NCBI GenBank assembly: GCA_942492115.1
Contig: CALODL010000023.1
Location: forward strand, 1 to 45,987
Direction of reading: 5' to 3'
Source of the DNA: CALODL01 sp942492115
GTDB lineage: Bacteria; Planctomycetota; Phycisphaerae; UBA1845; CAIVHJ01
DNA length: 45,987 nucleotides
Shown: in pieces, positions 37,566 through 45,987 of the stretch
How positions within the stretch are numbered: position 1 is the stretch's first letter
How the letters are laid out: every line of letters begins with the position of its first letter
Translations under genes and position numbers: made by a program
Notes under the pieces: model-generated
Databases searched by the model: none
Told to the model about the DNA's origin: nothing
What the model saw: only the letters and a program-made list of their open reading frames with translations

Positions 37566-38654
37566 ATGAGCACCATACTCACCGCCGTCATACCGGAACC
37601 CAACGCTGAAGTCAGCCTGCGCGAGGTCCCCGAACCCGAGCTTGCGCCGGACTCGGCACTCATGGACGTCACGTTCAGCGAAGTCTGCGGCACCGACGTG
37701 TACCTGCAACAGGGGCTCCTCGAAGGCGTGCCCTATCCGTTGATCCCGGGCCATGTTTCCGTCGGCAGGATGTCGAAAATTCGTGGGACCATGCTCGACA
37801 TCGAAGGTCGGCCACTCAGCGAAGGCGACGCCGTGACCTTCCTCGATGTTCATCGCACGTGTCACGCCTGCTGGCATTGCCTCGTGGCCAAGGCATCGAC
37901 ACGCTGCCCCCACCGCAAGGTCTACGGGATCACCTACGGGTTCGATGACATCCTCGCCGGCGGTTGGGCCCAGGCGGTCTACCTGCGCCCCGGCACGCGG
38001 TGTATCCGTCTTGCCGGCGCCGATCCACGGCGGTTCATGGCCGGCGGTTGCGCCCTACCCACCGCCCTGCATGCCATCGAGCGTGCCGAGGTCGCCATCG
38101 GCCACACTGTCGTCGTCCTCGGAAGTGGCCCGGTCGGCTTATCCGCCGTCATCTGTGCGCATATCCAGGGGGCCCAGCGGGTGTTGTGCATCGGCGCGCC
38201 GGCTGACCGACTGGCCTGCGCGGCGGCCGCCGGGGCCAGCGCGACCCTCGATATCACCACGCACGAACCAGCCGCCCGCGAAGCGTGGGTCCTCGAGCAC
38301 ACAGCCGGACGCGGGGCGGACATCACCATCGAAGCCACGGGGCGCCCCGAGGCGGTCCGCCAGGCCTTCCGCATGACCCGCGATGCCGGTCGCGTCGTCA
38401 TCGTCGGACAATACACCGATCATGGCGAAGTCAGCATCAACCCGCACACCGAACTCAATCGTAAACATCTCGACATCCGCGGCTGCTGGGGAAGTGATTT
38501 CTCTCACTTCTACCGCGGCGTTCAACTCATGGGCTCTTCACGCAGTGAGCATTGGAGCCACCTCGATCTGCAATCTTTCAGTCTTGGTGACGCTCAACAA
38601 GCCCTCGATGCCGTGCGCGAGGCCCGCGTCGTCAAAGCCCTGATCACCCCCTGA
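37566..38654 (+). CDS. Zinc-binding alcohol dehydrogenase (medium-chain dehydrogenase/reductase)
   Basis: A 362-residue enzyme. ATG 37566 has AAGGGA upstream. Catalytic-zinc region CGTD (Cys 41) and PGH (His 63); structural zinc lobe with Cys 99, 102, 105 and 114; Rossmann motif VLGSGPVG (185-192) for NAD(P)H. Two small oddities: the usual GHE after the catalytic His is GHV, and the last structural Cys is eight instead of seven residues from its neighbour. It lies 70 bp after the symporter gene on the same strand, with TACAAT between them as a possible -10 box. The pair could handle uptake and oxidation of the same alcohol or polyol, which is speculation. The substrate is unknown. Confidence 0.88.
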   Translation: MSTILTAVIPEPNAEVSLREVPEPELAPDSALMDVTFSEVCGTDVYLQQGLLEGVPYPLIPGHVSVGRMSKIRGTMLDIEGRPLSEGDAVTFLDVHRTCHACWHCLVAKASTRCPHRKVYGITYGFDDILAGGWAQAVYLRPGTRCIRLAGADPRRFMAGGCALPTALHAIERAEVAIGHTVVVLGSGPVGLSAVICAHIQGAQRVLCIGAPADRLACAAAAGASATLDITTHEPAAREAWVLEHTAGRGADITIEATGRPEAVRQAFRMTRDAGRVVIVGQYTDHGEVSINPHTELNRKHLDIRGCWGSDFSHFYRGVQLMGSSRSEHWSHLDLQSFSLGDAQQALDAVREARVVKALITP

Positions 38655-38655
38655 T

Positions 38656-38862
38656 CTACTGCACACCGGGTACGTAAATCGGATCGCGCCCGGCGGCCTC
38701 GGTCAACGTCTCCACGAAATTGGGCGAGAGCTCGTAACAAGGCTTTTCGTCGCGCGGATGAAACAGCAGCACGACGATGCTCCATCCACACAACAACACC
38801 AGCAATATGAGGTAGACGGACCAGCGTTCATCGCTGGTCTTTTCAACATGACGGCGTTTCAT
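38656..38862 (-). CDS. Small single-pass membrane protein, unknown function
   Basis: A 68-residue protein with a basic start (MKRRHVEKTSDERWS), one membrane helix (about 17-34, VYLILLVLLCGWSIVVLLF) and a short soluble tail with one Cys. ATG 38862 has GGTGA upstream. It is convergent with the dehydrogenase gene, with their stops one base apart. No family recognised; plausible as a real gene because the composition fits and no other gene covers it. Confidence 0.55.
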   Translation of the reverse strand: MKRRHVEKTSDERWSVYLILLVLLCGWSIVVLLFHPRDEKPCYELSPNFVETLTEAAGRDPIYVPGVQ

Positions 38863-39227
38863 GATGTGTCACCTGAATGGGAGGACCGTGGCACATCGCA
38901 TGAACATATCATCCGATGCCTTGGTGCCTCCTGCGCATCCTGGATTCAAGCAGTACCTGTGTACCGACCGCTAAAAAGTACGATTCGCTCAGGCATGTGG
39001 GCAAGTGCAGATAGGAATTCAAGCACAGGTGAACACGACCACGTGGCACAATGGGCACAACCGGAACAAGCGGTCACACCGGTCTCGTCATGCGTCGGTG
39101 CCACCTTGCACCGATACGGTAGGCTGACGCGACGGCAAGGACCATCCATAACAGGTCGAACGGGCCGATCAACTCGCTCACAATCATACCGCATACCGAG
39201 GAGGCTTCGGCCATCAACGATACCCGC
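38863..39227. other. Intergenic region between small membrane protein and helicase
   Basis: About 365 bp with no supportable gene, tRNA or clear promoter. It should contain the 3' end of the helicase transcript and the promoter of the small membrane protein, both on the minus strand. I see no strong terminator hairpin. Confidence 0.45.
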
Positions 39228-40661
39228 TCACGATGCGTGATCGAGACCGAAGTAGTCCAGCAGGAAAGTGCGAATATCGCCGCACTTGGCCAGGGTCACG
39301 GCATCCATCAGCCGCTTCAAGTCGTGTCTCTTCTTCTCGGCGAGCGCCTCCGGATCGATTTCTGCATGATCCAGTGGACGAACGAAGCGGTAGCGCCCGG
39401 CCTCGGAGGACGGCTCGATGACCCCGAGCTTTTCGAGGGTAATGAGGCAATACTCCGCTCGGCGATCACCACGATCCTTGTGAATGATCAACGAGCGAAC
39501 ATCATCGACATCGAAGTCGGCATGCTCATCATGCTCGACGACATCCGCCGCGTGAACCAGCAGATCCGCAGTCGGATTCATCCACTCGACGAACTGATGC
39601 TGGATGGCCAGATCGTCCTGGTTGTACAGCAGCACGCAGCGCGACGGCTGATCGTCCCGTCCGGCGCGGCCAACCTCCTGATAGTACGCTTCGACTGAGC
39701 CCGGGACCTGGGCATGAATGATGAAACGAATATCCGGCTTGTCCACGCCCATGCCAAAGGCGTTGGTCGCCAGCAGCACGAGGTGTTCGTTGGGGTGGGC
39801 ATCAATGAACCGTTGATAAATACTGCGTTTCTGCTGGGGACTGAGCTTACGGTGATAGATCAGGATCTCGCCACCACATCCTTCGTCTGTCAGGTCGGCG
39901 GCAAAGCGTTCGAGATGTTTGATCAAAGCAAAGTAGACGATTCCCGTCCCTGGACAGTCTGCAGCGATCGTGCGGATCCATTCTCGTTTCTCGTCATCGT
40001 GCCACACCGGCACGACCTCGAACGACAGGTTCGGACGGTCGATGCCGGTCGCGTAGAGAGGCATGGAGTCCGGTGAACGGTCCAGCGTCGCCCAGATGTC
40101 ATCACGCACCGCGGGTGTGGCGGTCGCAGTCAAAGCAACCGTCGGAGGCGCACCGAGCAGCGTGCGAAAGCGCCCGACCTCCTGATAGGCCGGCCGAAAG
40201 TCATGGCCCCACCGCGTGATGCAGTGCGCTTCGTCGATGGCCAGCAGCTTGACGCCGCCGGGGATGGCCGTCAGTGCCGCCTGGAACTCGGGCTTGTGCA
40301 TCCGTTCGGGCGTGGCGTAAATCAATTCGTACGCCCCATCGGCCAGCTCGCGGTAGCGTTTCTTACGCTCATGGCGCCCGAGCGTGCTGTTGATATACTG
40401 CGCCCGGATGCCCCGCTTGCGCAGTGCACTGACCTGGTCCTCCATGAGAGCGATCAGTGGACTGAATACGAGCGTGACGCCGGCACCAGGCAGCGCCACT
40501 GCAGGCAACTGATAGCACAGACTCTTGCCGGAACCGGTCGGCAGCACGACCAGGGCATCGCCGCCACTCAACAGGCGATCAATAACCTGACTCTGGAGCG
40601 GATACAGGGCGTCGAAACCAAACCGCTGTTTCAGGATTGAAGCGAGATCAACCACCGTCAC
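39228..40661 (-). CDS. recQ: RecQ-type ATP-dependent DNA helicase, short form
   Basis: A 477-residue SF2 helicase. GTG 40661 overlaps the upstream gene by 14 bp. Motifs: LQSQVIDRLL with Q motif, Walker A PTGSGKS (41-47), DEAH (143-146), TATATP (178-183), NAFGMGVDKPDIRFIIH and QEVGRAGRD (about 334), all diagnostic of RecQ. It unwinds DNA 3' to 5' in recombination and fork repair. The C-terminus is short: it ends at FLLDYFGLDHAS, where normal RecQ continues with the CGNCDxC zinc-binding cysteines, so the zinc site, winged helix and HRDC domains are missing or incomplete. No second piece is seen downstream. It may be a natural short RecQ-like helicase. Confidence 0.88.
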   Translation of the reverse strand: MTVVDLASILKQRFGFDALYPLQSQVIDRLLSGGDALVVLPTGSGKSLCYQLPAVALPGAGVTLVFSPLIALMEDQVSALRKRGIRAQYINSTLGRHERKKRYRELADGAYELIYATPERMHKPEFQAALTAIPGGVKLLAIDEAHCITRWGHDFRPAYQEVGRFRTLLGAPPTVALTATATPAVRDDIWATLDRSPDSMPLYATGIDRPNLSFEVVPVWHDDEKREWIRTIAADCPGTGIVYFALIKHLERFAADLTDEGCGGEILIYHRKLSPQQKRSIYQRFIDAHPNEHLVLLATNAFGMGVDKPDIRFIIHAQVPGSVEAYYQEVGRAGRDDQPSRCVLLYNQDDLAIQHQFVEWMNPTADLLVHAADVVEHDEHADFDVDDVRSLIIHKDRGDRRAEYCLITLEKLGVIEPSSEAGRYRFVRPLDHAEIDPEALAEKKRHDLKRLMDAVTLAKCGDIRTFLLDYFGLDHAS

Positions 40662-41457
40662 CCTGGCCGAAATTCTTCTCGTACCATTTCGTGTGAATGC
40701 GCACGCGGACTTCGCTGAACTCCAGGATTGCCGAGGTGTCCTTGCGGGCCTTGGCTGTATTCAGCGCCGCCTCGATTGCAGACATCGCGCGGTCCAGGTT
40801 GCCCTGCTTTTCGAGCAGCAGAGCCATGGACTGAGCATGACGTTGAGCCGAGGACAGGAGTCCCAAATCGTAGTAGATGAGGTGGGCCGTGCTGTGAGCC
40901 GTCACGGCCGCGGGGATGTCGCCGCTGGCTTCGTGTGCGAGGGCCACATCACCCCAGCCCATCGCCGTCCCCCACCAGTCCCCCAGCGGATGGGCCAGTT
41001 CAACACAGCGCTGCCCCGCGGCAAGGGCGGCCGTGTAGTCGCCGGCTTTCAGGGCCTCGCGCGACGCGCCGTGGGCCTTTTGACCGTTGCGGAAACGCGC
41101 CTGCTCAGCCGATTGCCAACCAATGAAACTCATCGCGTAGTCGGTGAAAATCACGCGACCGAACGCCGCATCGGCAGCCAGTGCACCGCGCCGAGCGCGG
41201 GCGCGCATTGCTTTCACTTCTTTGTCGTGTCTCGGACGGCCCTCTTCTATGAGCTTCAGGCTGCCCTCGAGGTCCGCATCGATCGTCGCCAGTACTGCGG
41301 CCGGGTGCTGGCGCCACAGCGCTTCGAGACCCGCTATGTCATTCTTCGTCGCGAGGTCCCGGTACGTCTTGCTGAGCGCCCCATCATCCTGAGCCACTAC
41401 CAGGCCGGGACACACCAGAATAAATACGTACACGCCTGCTCTGAAAATCGCTTTCAT
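40648..41457 (-). CDS. Secreted helical repeat (TPR-like) protein
   Basis: A 269-residue exported protein. ATG 41457 has GGAG seven bases upstream and opens a signal peptide (MKAIFRAGVYVFILVCPGLV, cleavage near VAQ). The mature protein is helical with TPR-like pairs (ALKAGDYTAALAAGQRCVEL, GDIPAAVTAHSTAHLIYYDL, QGNLDRAMSAIEAALNTAKA), probably a periplasmic interaction scaffold. It overlaps the helicase gene and is divergent from the aldehyde dehydrogenase. Co-transcription with a RecQ helicase is unexpected functionally; shared transcription may be incidental. I do not recognise a closer family. Confidence 0.78.
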   Translation of the reverse strand: MKAIFRAGVYVFILVCPGLVVAQDDGALSKTYRDLATKNDIAGLEALWRQHPAAVLATIDADLEGSLKLIEEGRPRHDKEVKAMRARARRGALAADAAFGRVIFTDYAMSFIGWQSAEQARFRNGQKAHGASREALKAGDYTAALAAGQRCVELAHPLGDWWGTAMGWGDVALAHEASGDIPAAVTAHSTAHLIYYDLGLLSSAQRHAQSMALLLEKQGNLDRAMSAIEAALNTAKARKDTSAILEFSEVRVRIHTKWYEKNFGQGDGG

Positions 41458-41560
41458 GATGGAACTCCGCTGTCATCGTCGTGTTGTTGGAGGCCCCGCC
41501 GAGGCCCTACAGGTCGATACGGTGCCGTCGGCACGCGTACTGGCAACGAGTATCCCGAAG

Positions 41561-41590
41561 TTGGTTCACAAAGACAAGACGCGGTACAAT
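41561..41590 (+). promoter_or_regulatory. Probable promoter of the PaaN-type dehydrogenase
   Basis: TTGGTT (41561-41566) and TACAAT (41585-41590) are 18 bp apart, 28 bp before the GTG start and next to its AAGGAG site. It lies in the 161-bp gap between divergent genes. Confidence 0.5.
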
Positions 41591-41618
41591 CCGGCAATTC
41601 TATGGAAGGAGATTTTCC

Positions 41619-43286
41619 GTGGGCCATCCACTGTTCGATCAACATGAGTCAACTCTGAAAGACGCCCTGCAGGCCATCCGCCTGCGGACCTACTGGAGTG
41701 CCTACCCCGAGGTCCCCAGCGGCAAGATCTATGGCGAGACAGCCAAGGCTGATGGCCAGGCCGCTTTCGACGCCCGGTTGAACGCACCGTTTGCCATTGC
41801 CCAGCCCGCGGGGCGCGGGCAGGTGGGCAACGAACGGTCGCCGTATGGCATTGATCTGGGCGTGACTTACCCTGCACCGGATATCGACGCCCTCGTGGCG
41901 GCCGCGACAACGGCCCAGCATCATTGGCGGACGCTCGGTGTTGATGCGCGGACCGGCGTGTGCCTCGAGATCTTGGCGCGGCTCAACCGCCGCAGCTTCG
42001 AGATCGCCAATGCCGTCATGCATACCTCGGGACAGGGGTTCATGATGGCCTTTCAAGCAGGTGGTCCACACGCCCAGGACCGCGGGCTCGAGGCCGTGGC
42101 CTACGCTTATGAAGAGCAGACGCGGTGTCCGGCGCGAATTACCTGGGAAAAGAAAGTCTCCAAGACCGATGTCGTCCGGCTGGAAAAGGTCTTCCGCGTC
42201 ATCCCCCGCGGCGTCGCCGTGGTCGTCGGTTGCTCCACATTCCCGACCTGGAACACTTATCCTGGCCTGTTCGCCAGCCTGGCCACTGGCAATGCCGTGA
42301 TCATCAAGCCCCATCCCGGCGCCATCCTGCCACTGGCCATCACCGTCGAAATTGCCCGGGCCGTCCTCGAGGAACACGATTGTGACCCCAACCTCGTCAC
42401 GCTAGCCGCAGACACGATCGAAGCGCCCATTACCAAAGAACTGGTCACCCATGAACGGGTGCGCATCATTGACTACACGGGCAGTCCGGCGTTTGGCACA
42501 TGGATCGAAAGCAACGCGCCACAGGCGCAAGTGTACACCGAAAAGGCGGGTGTGAATTCAGTCGTGCTCGACAGCGTCGAGAACATCAAGGCCGTTGCGG
42601 GCAACCTCGCATTCTCGATCAGTCTGTACTCGGGACAGATGTGCACGTCCCCGCAGAACATCTTCATCCCGGCTGACGGAATCATGGCCGGCGGAGAGAC
42701 GCTGTCGTTCGACGACACCGCCGCGGCGCTGATCAAGTCCATCGACGGACTGCTGGGTGATGATGCCCGGGCGGCTGAAGTTCTCGGTGCTATTCAGAAT
42801 CAGCGGACCACGGATCGCGTGGACAGTGCGGTCAGCGAAGCCGGGCGCGTGCTGCGGCCTTCAGGCCAACTGACCAACGCGCAATACCCCCAGGCCACGG
42901 TCCGATCGCCGGCAGTCGTGCAGGTCGATGCGACCGACGAAGGGGCTTACATGCAGGAAGTCTTCGGACCGTTCGTCTACATCATCAAGACACGTGATAC
43001 GGCTCATAGCATCGAACTCGCAGCCCGCACGGCAGTCACTTGTGGTGCAATCAGTGGCGCCATCTATTCGACGCAGGAAACGGTGCTGCAACAGGCCGAG
43101 GATGCCCTGGCCTATGCGGGTGTGCCGCTGTCCTGCAACCTGACGGGCCACATCTTCGTGAATCAGTCGGCGGCATTCAGTGACTTCCACGTCTCGGGCG
43201 CCAATCCCTCCGGCAGTGCCACCTTGTGCGATGCCGCGTTCGTGGCCAACCGCTTCCGGATCGTGCAGCGTCGCACACCGGTCTAG
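41619..43286 (+). CDS. paaN: PaaN-family aldehyde dehydrogenase
   Basis: A 555-residue aldehyde dehydrogenase close in length and sequence style to the PaaN-type proteins named from phenylacetate degradation (the ALDH-only PaaN group, distinct from the fused PaaZ). GTG 41619 has AAGGAG seven bases upstream; earlier starts lack one. Visible catalytic parts: CSTFPTWNTYP (Asn ~212), IIKPHPGA (Lys 230), TGSPAFG cofactor loop (287-293), TEKAGVNSVV (Glu 308) and SGQMCTS (catalytic Cys 342). It should oxidise an aldehyde, possibly a CoA-linked or ring-opened intermediate. No other paa gene is in the window, so the phenylacetate link is by family name only. Confidence 0.85.
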   Translation: MGHPLFDQHESTLKDALQAIRLRTYWSAYPEVPSGKIYGETAKADGQAAFDARLNAPFAIAQPAGRGQVGNERSPYGIDLGVTYPAPDIDALVAAATTAQHHWRTLGVDARTGVCLEILARLNRRSFEIANAVMHTSGQGFMMAFQAGGPHAQDRGLEAVAYAYEEQTRCPARITWEKKVSKTDVVRLEKVFRVIPRGVAVVVGCSTFPTWNTYPGLFASLATGNAVIIKPHPGAILPLAITVEIARAVLEEHDCDPNLVTLAADTIEAPITKELVTHERVRIIDYTGSPAFGTWIESNAPQAQVYTEKAGVNSVVLDSVENIKAVAGNLAFSISLYSGQMCTSPQNIFIPADGIMAGGETLSFDDTAAALIKSIDGLLGDDARAAEVLGAIQNQRTTDRVDSAVSEAGRVLRPSGQLTNAQYPQATVRSPAVVQVDATDEGAYMQEVFGPFVYIIKTRDTAHSIELAARTAVTCGAISGAIYSTQETVLQQAEDALAYAGVPLSCNLTGHIFVNQSAAFSDFHVSGANPSGSATLCDAAFVANRFRIVQRRTPV

Positions 43287-43295
43287 ATCTTCGGC

Positions 43296-43317
43296 CGGCT
43301 CCACAGAGGAGCCGTTT
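43296..43317 (+). terminator. Possible terminator after the PaaN gene
   Basis: A perfect 7-bp hairpin (CGGCTCC at 43296-43302, GGAGCCG at 43308-43314, 5-base loop) followed by TTT lies 10 bp after the stop. The U tract is short. Confidence 0.5.
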
Positions 43318-43488
43318 CGCGGCCTGGCATGCACCCGTGAGATGCATCCACAGTGCCGGCACCGATCCACGCAATCGGTTGCCGGCACTCTGTGTTCTTC
43401 AGGCTCAGTCCATTGCCGCCCAACACCCTCTTGCCACGGGGTGCACTGGGTGAGGCATCCTGACCGATAAGATACGGGCGAGGATGCC

Positions 43489-44902
43489 ATGCCCGATGAA
43501 GTCCTACTGATCACCCAGGACGAGCTCGTGCACCGCGCGGTTGCCGCCGTGTGTGCACGACTCGGGGTCGTGCTGCCACACCGACCATGCGCAGGATCTG
43601 TCGACCGCGCCCAGTGGGCTGGTCGTGTGTGATTACGCAAACTTCATGGTCCTTCAGAACCGCTGGCCCGCGGTGTGTGCCCTGCTCTACGCCGAAGCCG
43701 CTGACAGCACCCGAGCGATCGAAGCCCTCAAGGCCGGCGCTCTCGATTTTCTGCAAAAACCCCTGGATCCCGTGGGACTTGGCGAACACATTGAAGCCGG
43801 GCTGCGCATCAGTCGCGAAATCCACGCGCCCGGTCGACCGGACGCACCGCGGGAAAGGCCCATTGAGCACTTCGTTGGGCAGTCACCCGCCATGAAGGAC
43901 GTGTACAAGCGCATTGGCCTCATCGCACCGCGTGACATCAACGTCCTGATTACGGGCGAGAGCGGAACCGGAAAAGAGTTGGTCGCCCGCGCCATCGTGC
44001 AACACAGCCAACGCGCAGCCACATCCTATCTCGCGGTCAATTGCGCGGCCATTCCAGAGACCCTCCTCGAGAGTGAATTGTTCGGCCACGAAAAGGGCGC
44101 ATTCACCGGGGCCGAGAGTCGGCGCATTGGAACCTTCGAGCAATGTCACGGCGGCACACTGTTCCTCGACGAGGTCGGTGACATCCCATTGGCCACGCAG
44201 GCCAAGCTGCTGCGTGTCCTGCAGGAGAACACGATCCAGCGTCTGGGCAGCACGTCAACGGTAACCTGTGACGTGCGCATCCTCGCGGCCACGCATCAAC
44301 CACTCGAACAGCGTATTGCGCAGGGATCGTTCCGACAGGACTTGTATTATCGCCTCAAGGTCGCAAGCATTCATTTACCACCGCTGCGTGAACGCGATAT
44401 TGACGTCGTTCTGCTGGCGCACCAGTTCGTCCAGCGGTTCAACCGTCAGTTCGGCACCACTGTTCGATCGTTCGCACCCGAAACGCTTCCACTGCTGCTG
44501 AACTACGCGTGGCCGGGCAACGTTCGGGAGCTCGAGAATGCAATCAAGTCCGCCCTCGTCGTCGCCCGTGGTTCTGTTCTGCAACCCGAGTTTCTGCCGG
44601 AGCACCTGCTGAATGGCGCCGCCGGACCACGACCGCCGGGCCCTGCGATACCACCCTCGGATGCCCGCAACACCGCGGCACTGCGGAGCAGTGTCGAGCA
44701 GCTCCTGCGTCAGCCGCACCTTCGTGGCCGCGTGTTCCACACCGCGGTTGCCCAAACCGAACGCCACCTCATTCGCGCCGGCCTCGAGACCACCGGAGGC
44801 AAACTCAGCCACACCGCCGATCTCCTGGGTATCAGCCGCACGACGTTGCGCAAGAAAATGGGCGAGCTGGGTATCTCCACCACGGTCCAACTCGCCTCCT
44901 GA
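43489..44902 (+). CDS. Sigma-54-dependent (NtrC-type) response regulator, one frameshift in the receiver
   Basis: ATG 43489 with GAGG upstream begins a receiver-like domain, but the frame breaks near 43565. Reading the G4 run at 43564-43567 as G3 joins it to the downstream frame, giving about 470 residues. The receiver (about 1-105) keeps a plausible acidic pair (Asp 11, Glu 12), phospho-acceptor Asp 48 (VVCDYANF) and Lys 90 (FLQKPLDP), but the conserved Thr/Ser position is atypical and the domain is short. The AAA+ domain is complete: GESGTGKE (~156-163), the sigma-54 contact loop GAFTGAE (~204-210), and LFLDEVGDI (~224-232). The C-terminal Fis-type helix-turn-helix (HTADLLGISRTTLRKKMGEL) binds enhancers. 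It activates sigma-54 promoters in response to an unknown kinase; no kinase gene is adjacent. Confidence 0.87.
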
Positions 44903-45513
44903 GGCCGCCCCACCGTGGCGCTGATCGGCGACCCGACGCTGCTCAGCGTGGCCAGACGCTGGCCACAGCGGCCACCCGCTGATCATTCCACACCGTCCCG
45001 GGCAAATGCCGGGTCTCACCATAATATCTTCCCACGGAATAACTTACGTGAACTTCAACGCATTGTTCGGGCGCGGCACGTCACGTGCCCTTGTCTTCAC
45101 CAGCACGTCGAGCGGAGGTCGGGTGTCAACGAAACACGTCGGATCGTCCTGATCCCGCACAACGCCGGCCGCGCCGGCCCAACACGAGGAGGACATCAGA
45201 AACCAATGCCGGAATGGATCAAGTGGCAACATGCGTGGGCCCAATCGTGCAAATCGCGAATCCACGATCGCTCACCGCCTCGAGCCCGACGGCCATTCGA
45301 GGCCGTCGCCGAACGGACATTCGCTTTCGACACTTTTCTCAGACCACTACAATTCCTACCCTAGAGCCAAACAGAACCCCCGCGACGGCAGTATGAAAGA
45401 TCGCCGATCACGGGGGTTCTGTTAGCTGTCCCAGCAATCACCTATGCACACAACCATGCGCGCCACGTGGTCCCCTTCCCGGGCCCTCGGCCGTACGAGA
45501 GGAGCGTTCAATC
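44903..45513. other. Intergenic region before the aminopeptidase
   Basis: About 610 bp without a supportable gene. It contains a small hairpin near 45074-45090 (GGCACGTCACGTGCC type) and a perfect 13-bp inverted repeat at 45370-45423. Short open frames here lack ribosome sites and family features. Confidence 0.45.
45370..45423. repeat. Perfect 13-bp inverted repeat, possible bidirectional terminator
   Basis: Arms AACAGAACCCCCG (45370-45382) and CGGGGGTTCTGTT (45411-45423) are perfectly complementary with a 28-base loop. There is no clear U tract on either side, so termination is uncertain; an RNA processing site or protein-binding palindrome is also possible. Confidence 0.55.
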
Positions 45514-45987
45514 ATGTTTCGCCGGCCCTGCCCTCCAGGCGTGATCCTGCTGTTGACCTCGTGCACCGTTTGGGCCGATGGGCCGCATTTTGCAGCCGAC
45601 CGCCCGGTGGACTGCCAGCATATCCTCCTGACGCTCGAGGCCGACCTCGAGGCCCACCGCGCCAGCGGATCGGCCGTGTTGACCGTCCGAGCCTTGCGCG
45701 ACGTCCGGTCGGTCACGCTAAACGCCGTCGATCTCGAGGTCCTCAATGTCGGCGCCACAGCAGACGGGAAGCCACTCGAAAGCACCTTCGTCAATGATGG
45801 TCGCGAACTTCAAGTGACCTTCGAGCCGCCGCTGCAGCATGACCAGACCGTGGACATCACCATCGATTACATCGTCGACCATCCCACCAGGGGACTCACT
45901 TTCTTCGGCCCCTCGGTCAACGCTCAGGATGTTCCATGGGTCATGTGGTCACAAGGCCAACCGATTTCGAACCGCCACTGGTTCCCC
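45514..45987 (+). CDS. Secreted M1-family aminopeptidase, 5' part only
   Basis: The first 158 codons of a gene cut by the right edge. ATG 45514 has GAGGAG about ten bases upstream and a signal peptide (MFRRPCPPGVILLLTSCTVW, cleavage near ADG). The sequence that follows fits the N-terminal beta-saddle domain of M1 aminopeptidases: AHRASGSAVLTVRALRDVRS, LNAVDLEVLNVGA, LQVTFEPPLQHDQTVDITID, DHPTRGLTFFG, then MWSQGQPISNRHWFP, the stretch that precedes CFDxP in the family. The zinc motif HExxH lies beyond the window. It probably removes N-terminal residues from peptides outside the cytoplasm. Confidence 0.82.
   Translation, partial: MFRRPCPPGVILLLTSCTVWADGPHFAADRPVDCQHILLTLEADLEAHRASGSAVLTVRALRDVRSVTLNAVDLEVLNVGATADGKPLESTFVNDGRELQVTFEPPLQHDQTVDITIDYIVDHPTRGLTFFGPSVNAQDVPWVMWSQGQPISNRHWFP

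Noticed and set aside
45044..45265. Minus-strand open frame ending NNALKFT, considered as a repeat-derived or attC-type element
   Set aside because: The ending is reminiscent of short repeat-derived open frames in other genomes, but I could not find the matching second core site or a second copy in the window.

Overview
The window looks like chromosomal DNA of a GC-rich environmental bacterium, most likely a planctomycete of the Phycisphaerae type. This rests on protein style (inference): secreted cysteine-rich and thrombospondin-3-repeat proteins, EF-hand/dockerin-like repeats of the form DCDSNGVLDSCD, an IPTL-CTERM tail, and Arg-rich MYXO-CTERM-like tails. A DUF2330 protein and those tails also occur in Myxococcota, so the phylum is not proven. 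There are no rRNA or tRNA genes, insertion sequences or CRISPR arrays.

Layout. Positions 1-21396 hold nine consecutive minus-strand genes (A-I) for related secreted modular proteins, each built from a signal peptide, cysteine-rich CDDGNPCT-type repeats, TSP3 calcium-binding repeats, EF-hand-like segments and small beta-sandwich (Cna-B/CarboxypepD_reg-like) domains. G, H and I carry the sandwich domain at the N-terminus and end in a Cys-Gly/TM/Arg tail. B-F carry it at the C-terminus behind an EF-hand-like segment. A-C (1-8274) are broken by many small indels and the region contains an 86-base poly-G run, so it is probably low-quality assembly. Positions 21538-27376 are one minus-strand operon for a Yip1-like membrane protein, a MacA-like adaptor, a MacB-like ATPase, two tandem FtsX-type permeases and a small lipoprotein.

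Positions 27521-33127 form a second minus-strand block: a canonical promoter, a cobalamin riboswitch, an intrinsic terminator, a secreted IPTL-CTERM protein with propeller-like sequence, then a large secreted M14 carboxypeptidase. The riboswitch makes the IPTL-CTERM protein a candidate surface B12-acquisition protein, a possible analogue of the Bacteroides propeller BtuG. This is the most notable functional lead in the window.

Positions 33433-45987 are mixed: a DUF2330 protein with a MYXO-CTERM-like tail, a DUF3311/sodium-solute symporter pair, a zinc alcohol dehydrogenase, a short RecQ-type helicase overlapping a secreted helical protein, a stand-alone PaaN-type aldehyde dehydrogenase, a sigma-54 activator with a degenerate receiver, and the start of an M1 aminopeptidase cut by the window edge.

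Two otherwise intact genes (the ABC ATPase and the sigma-54 regulator) carry single-base frameshifts, and in both a G/C homopolymer of four restores the family sequence if shortened to three. These look like sequencing errors.
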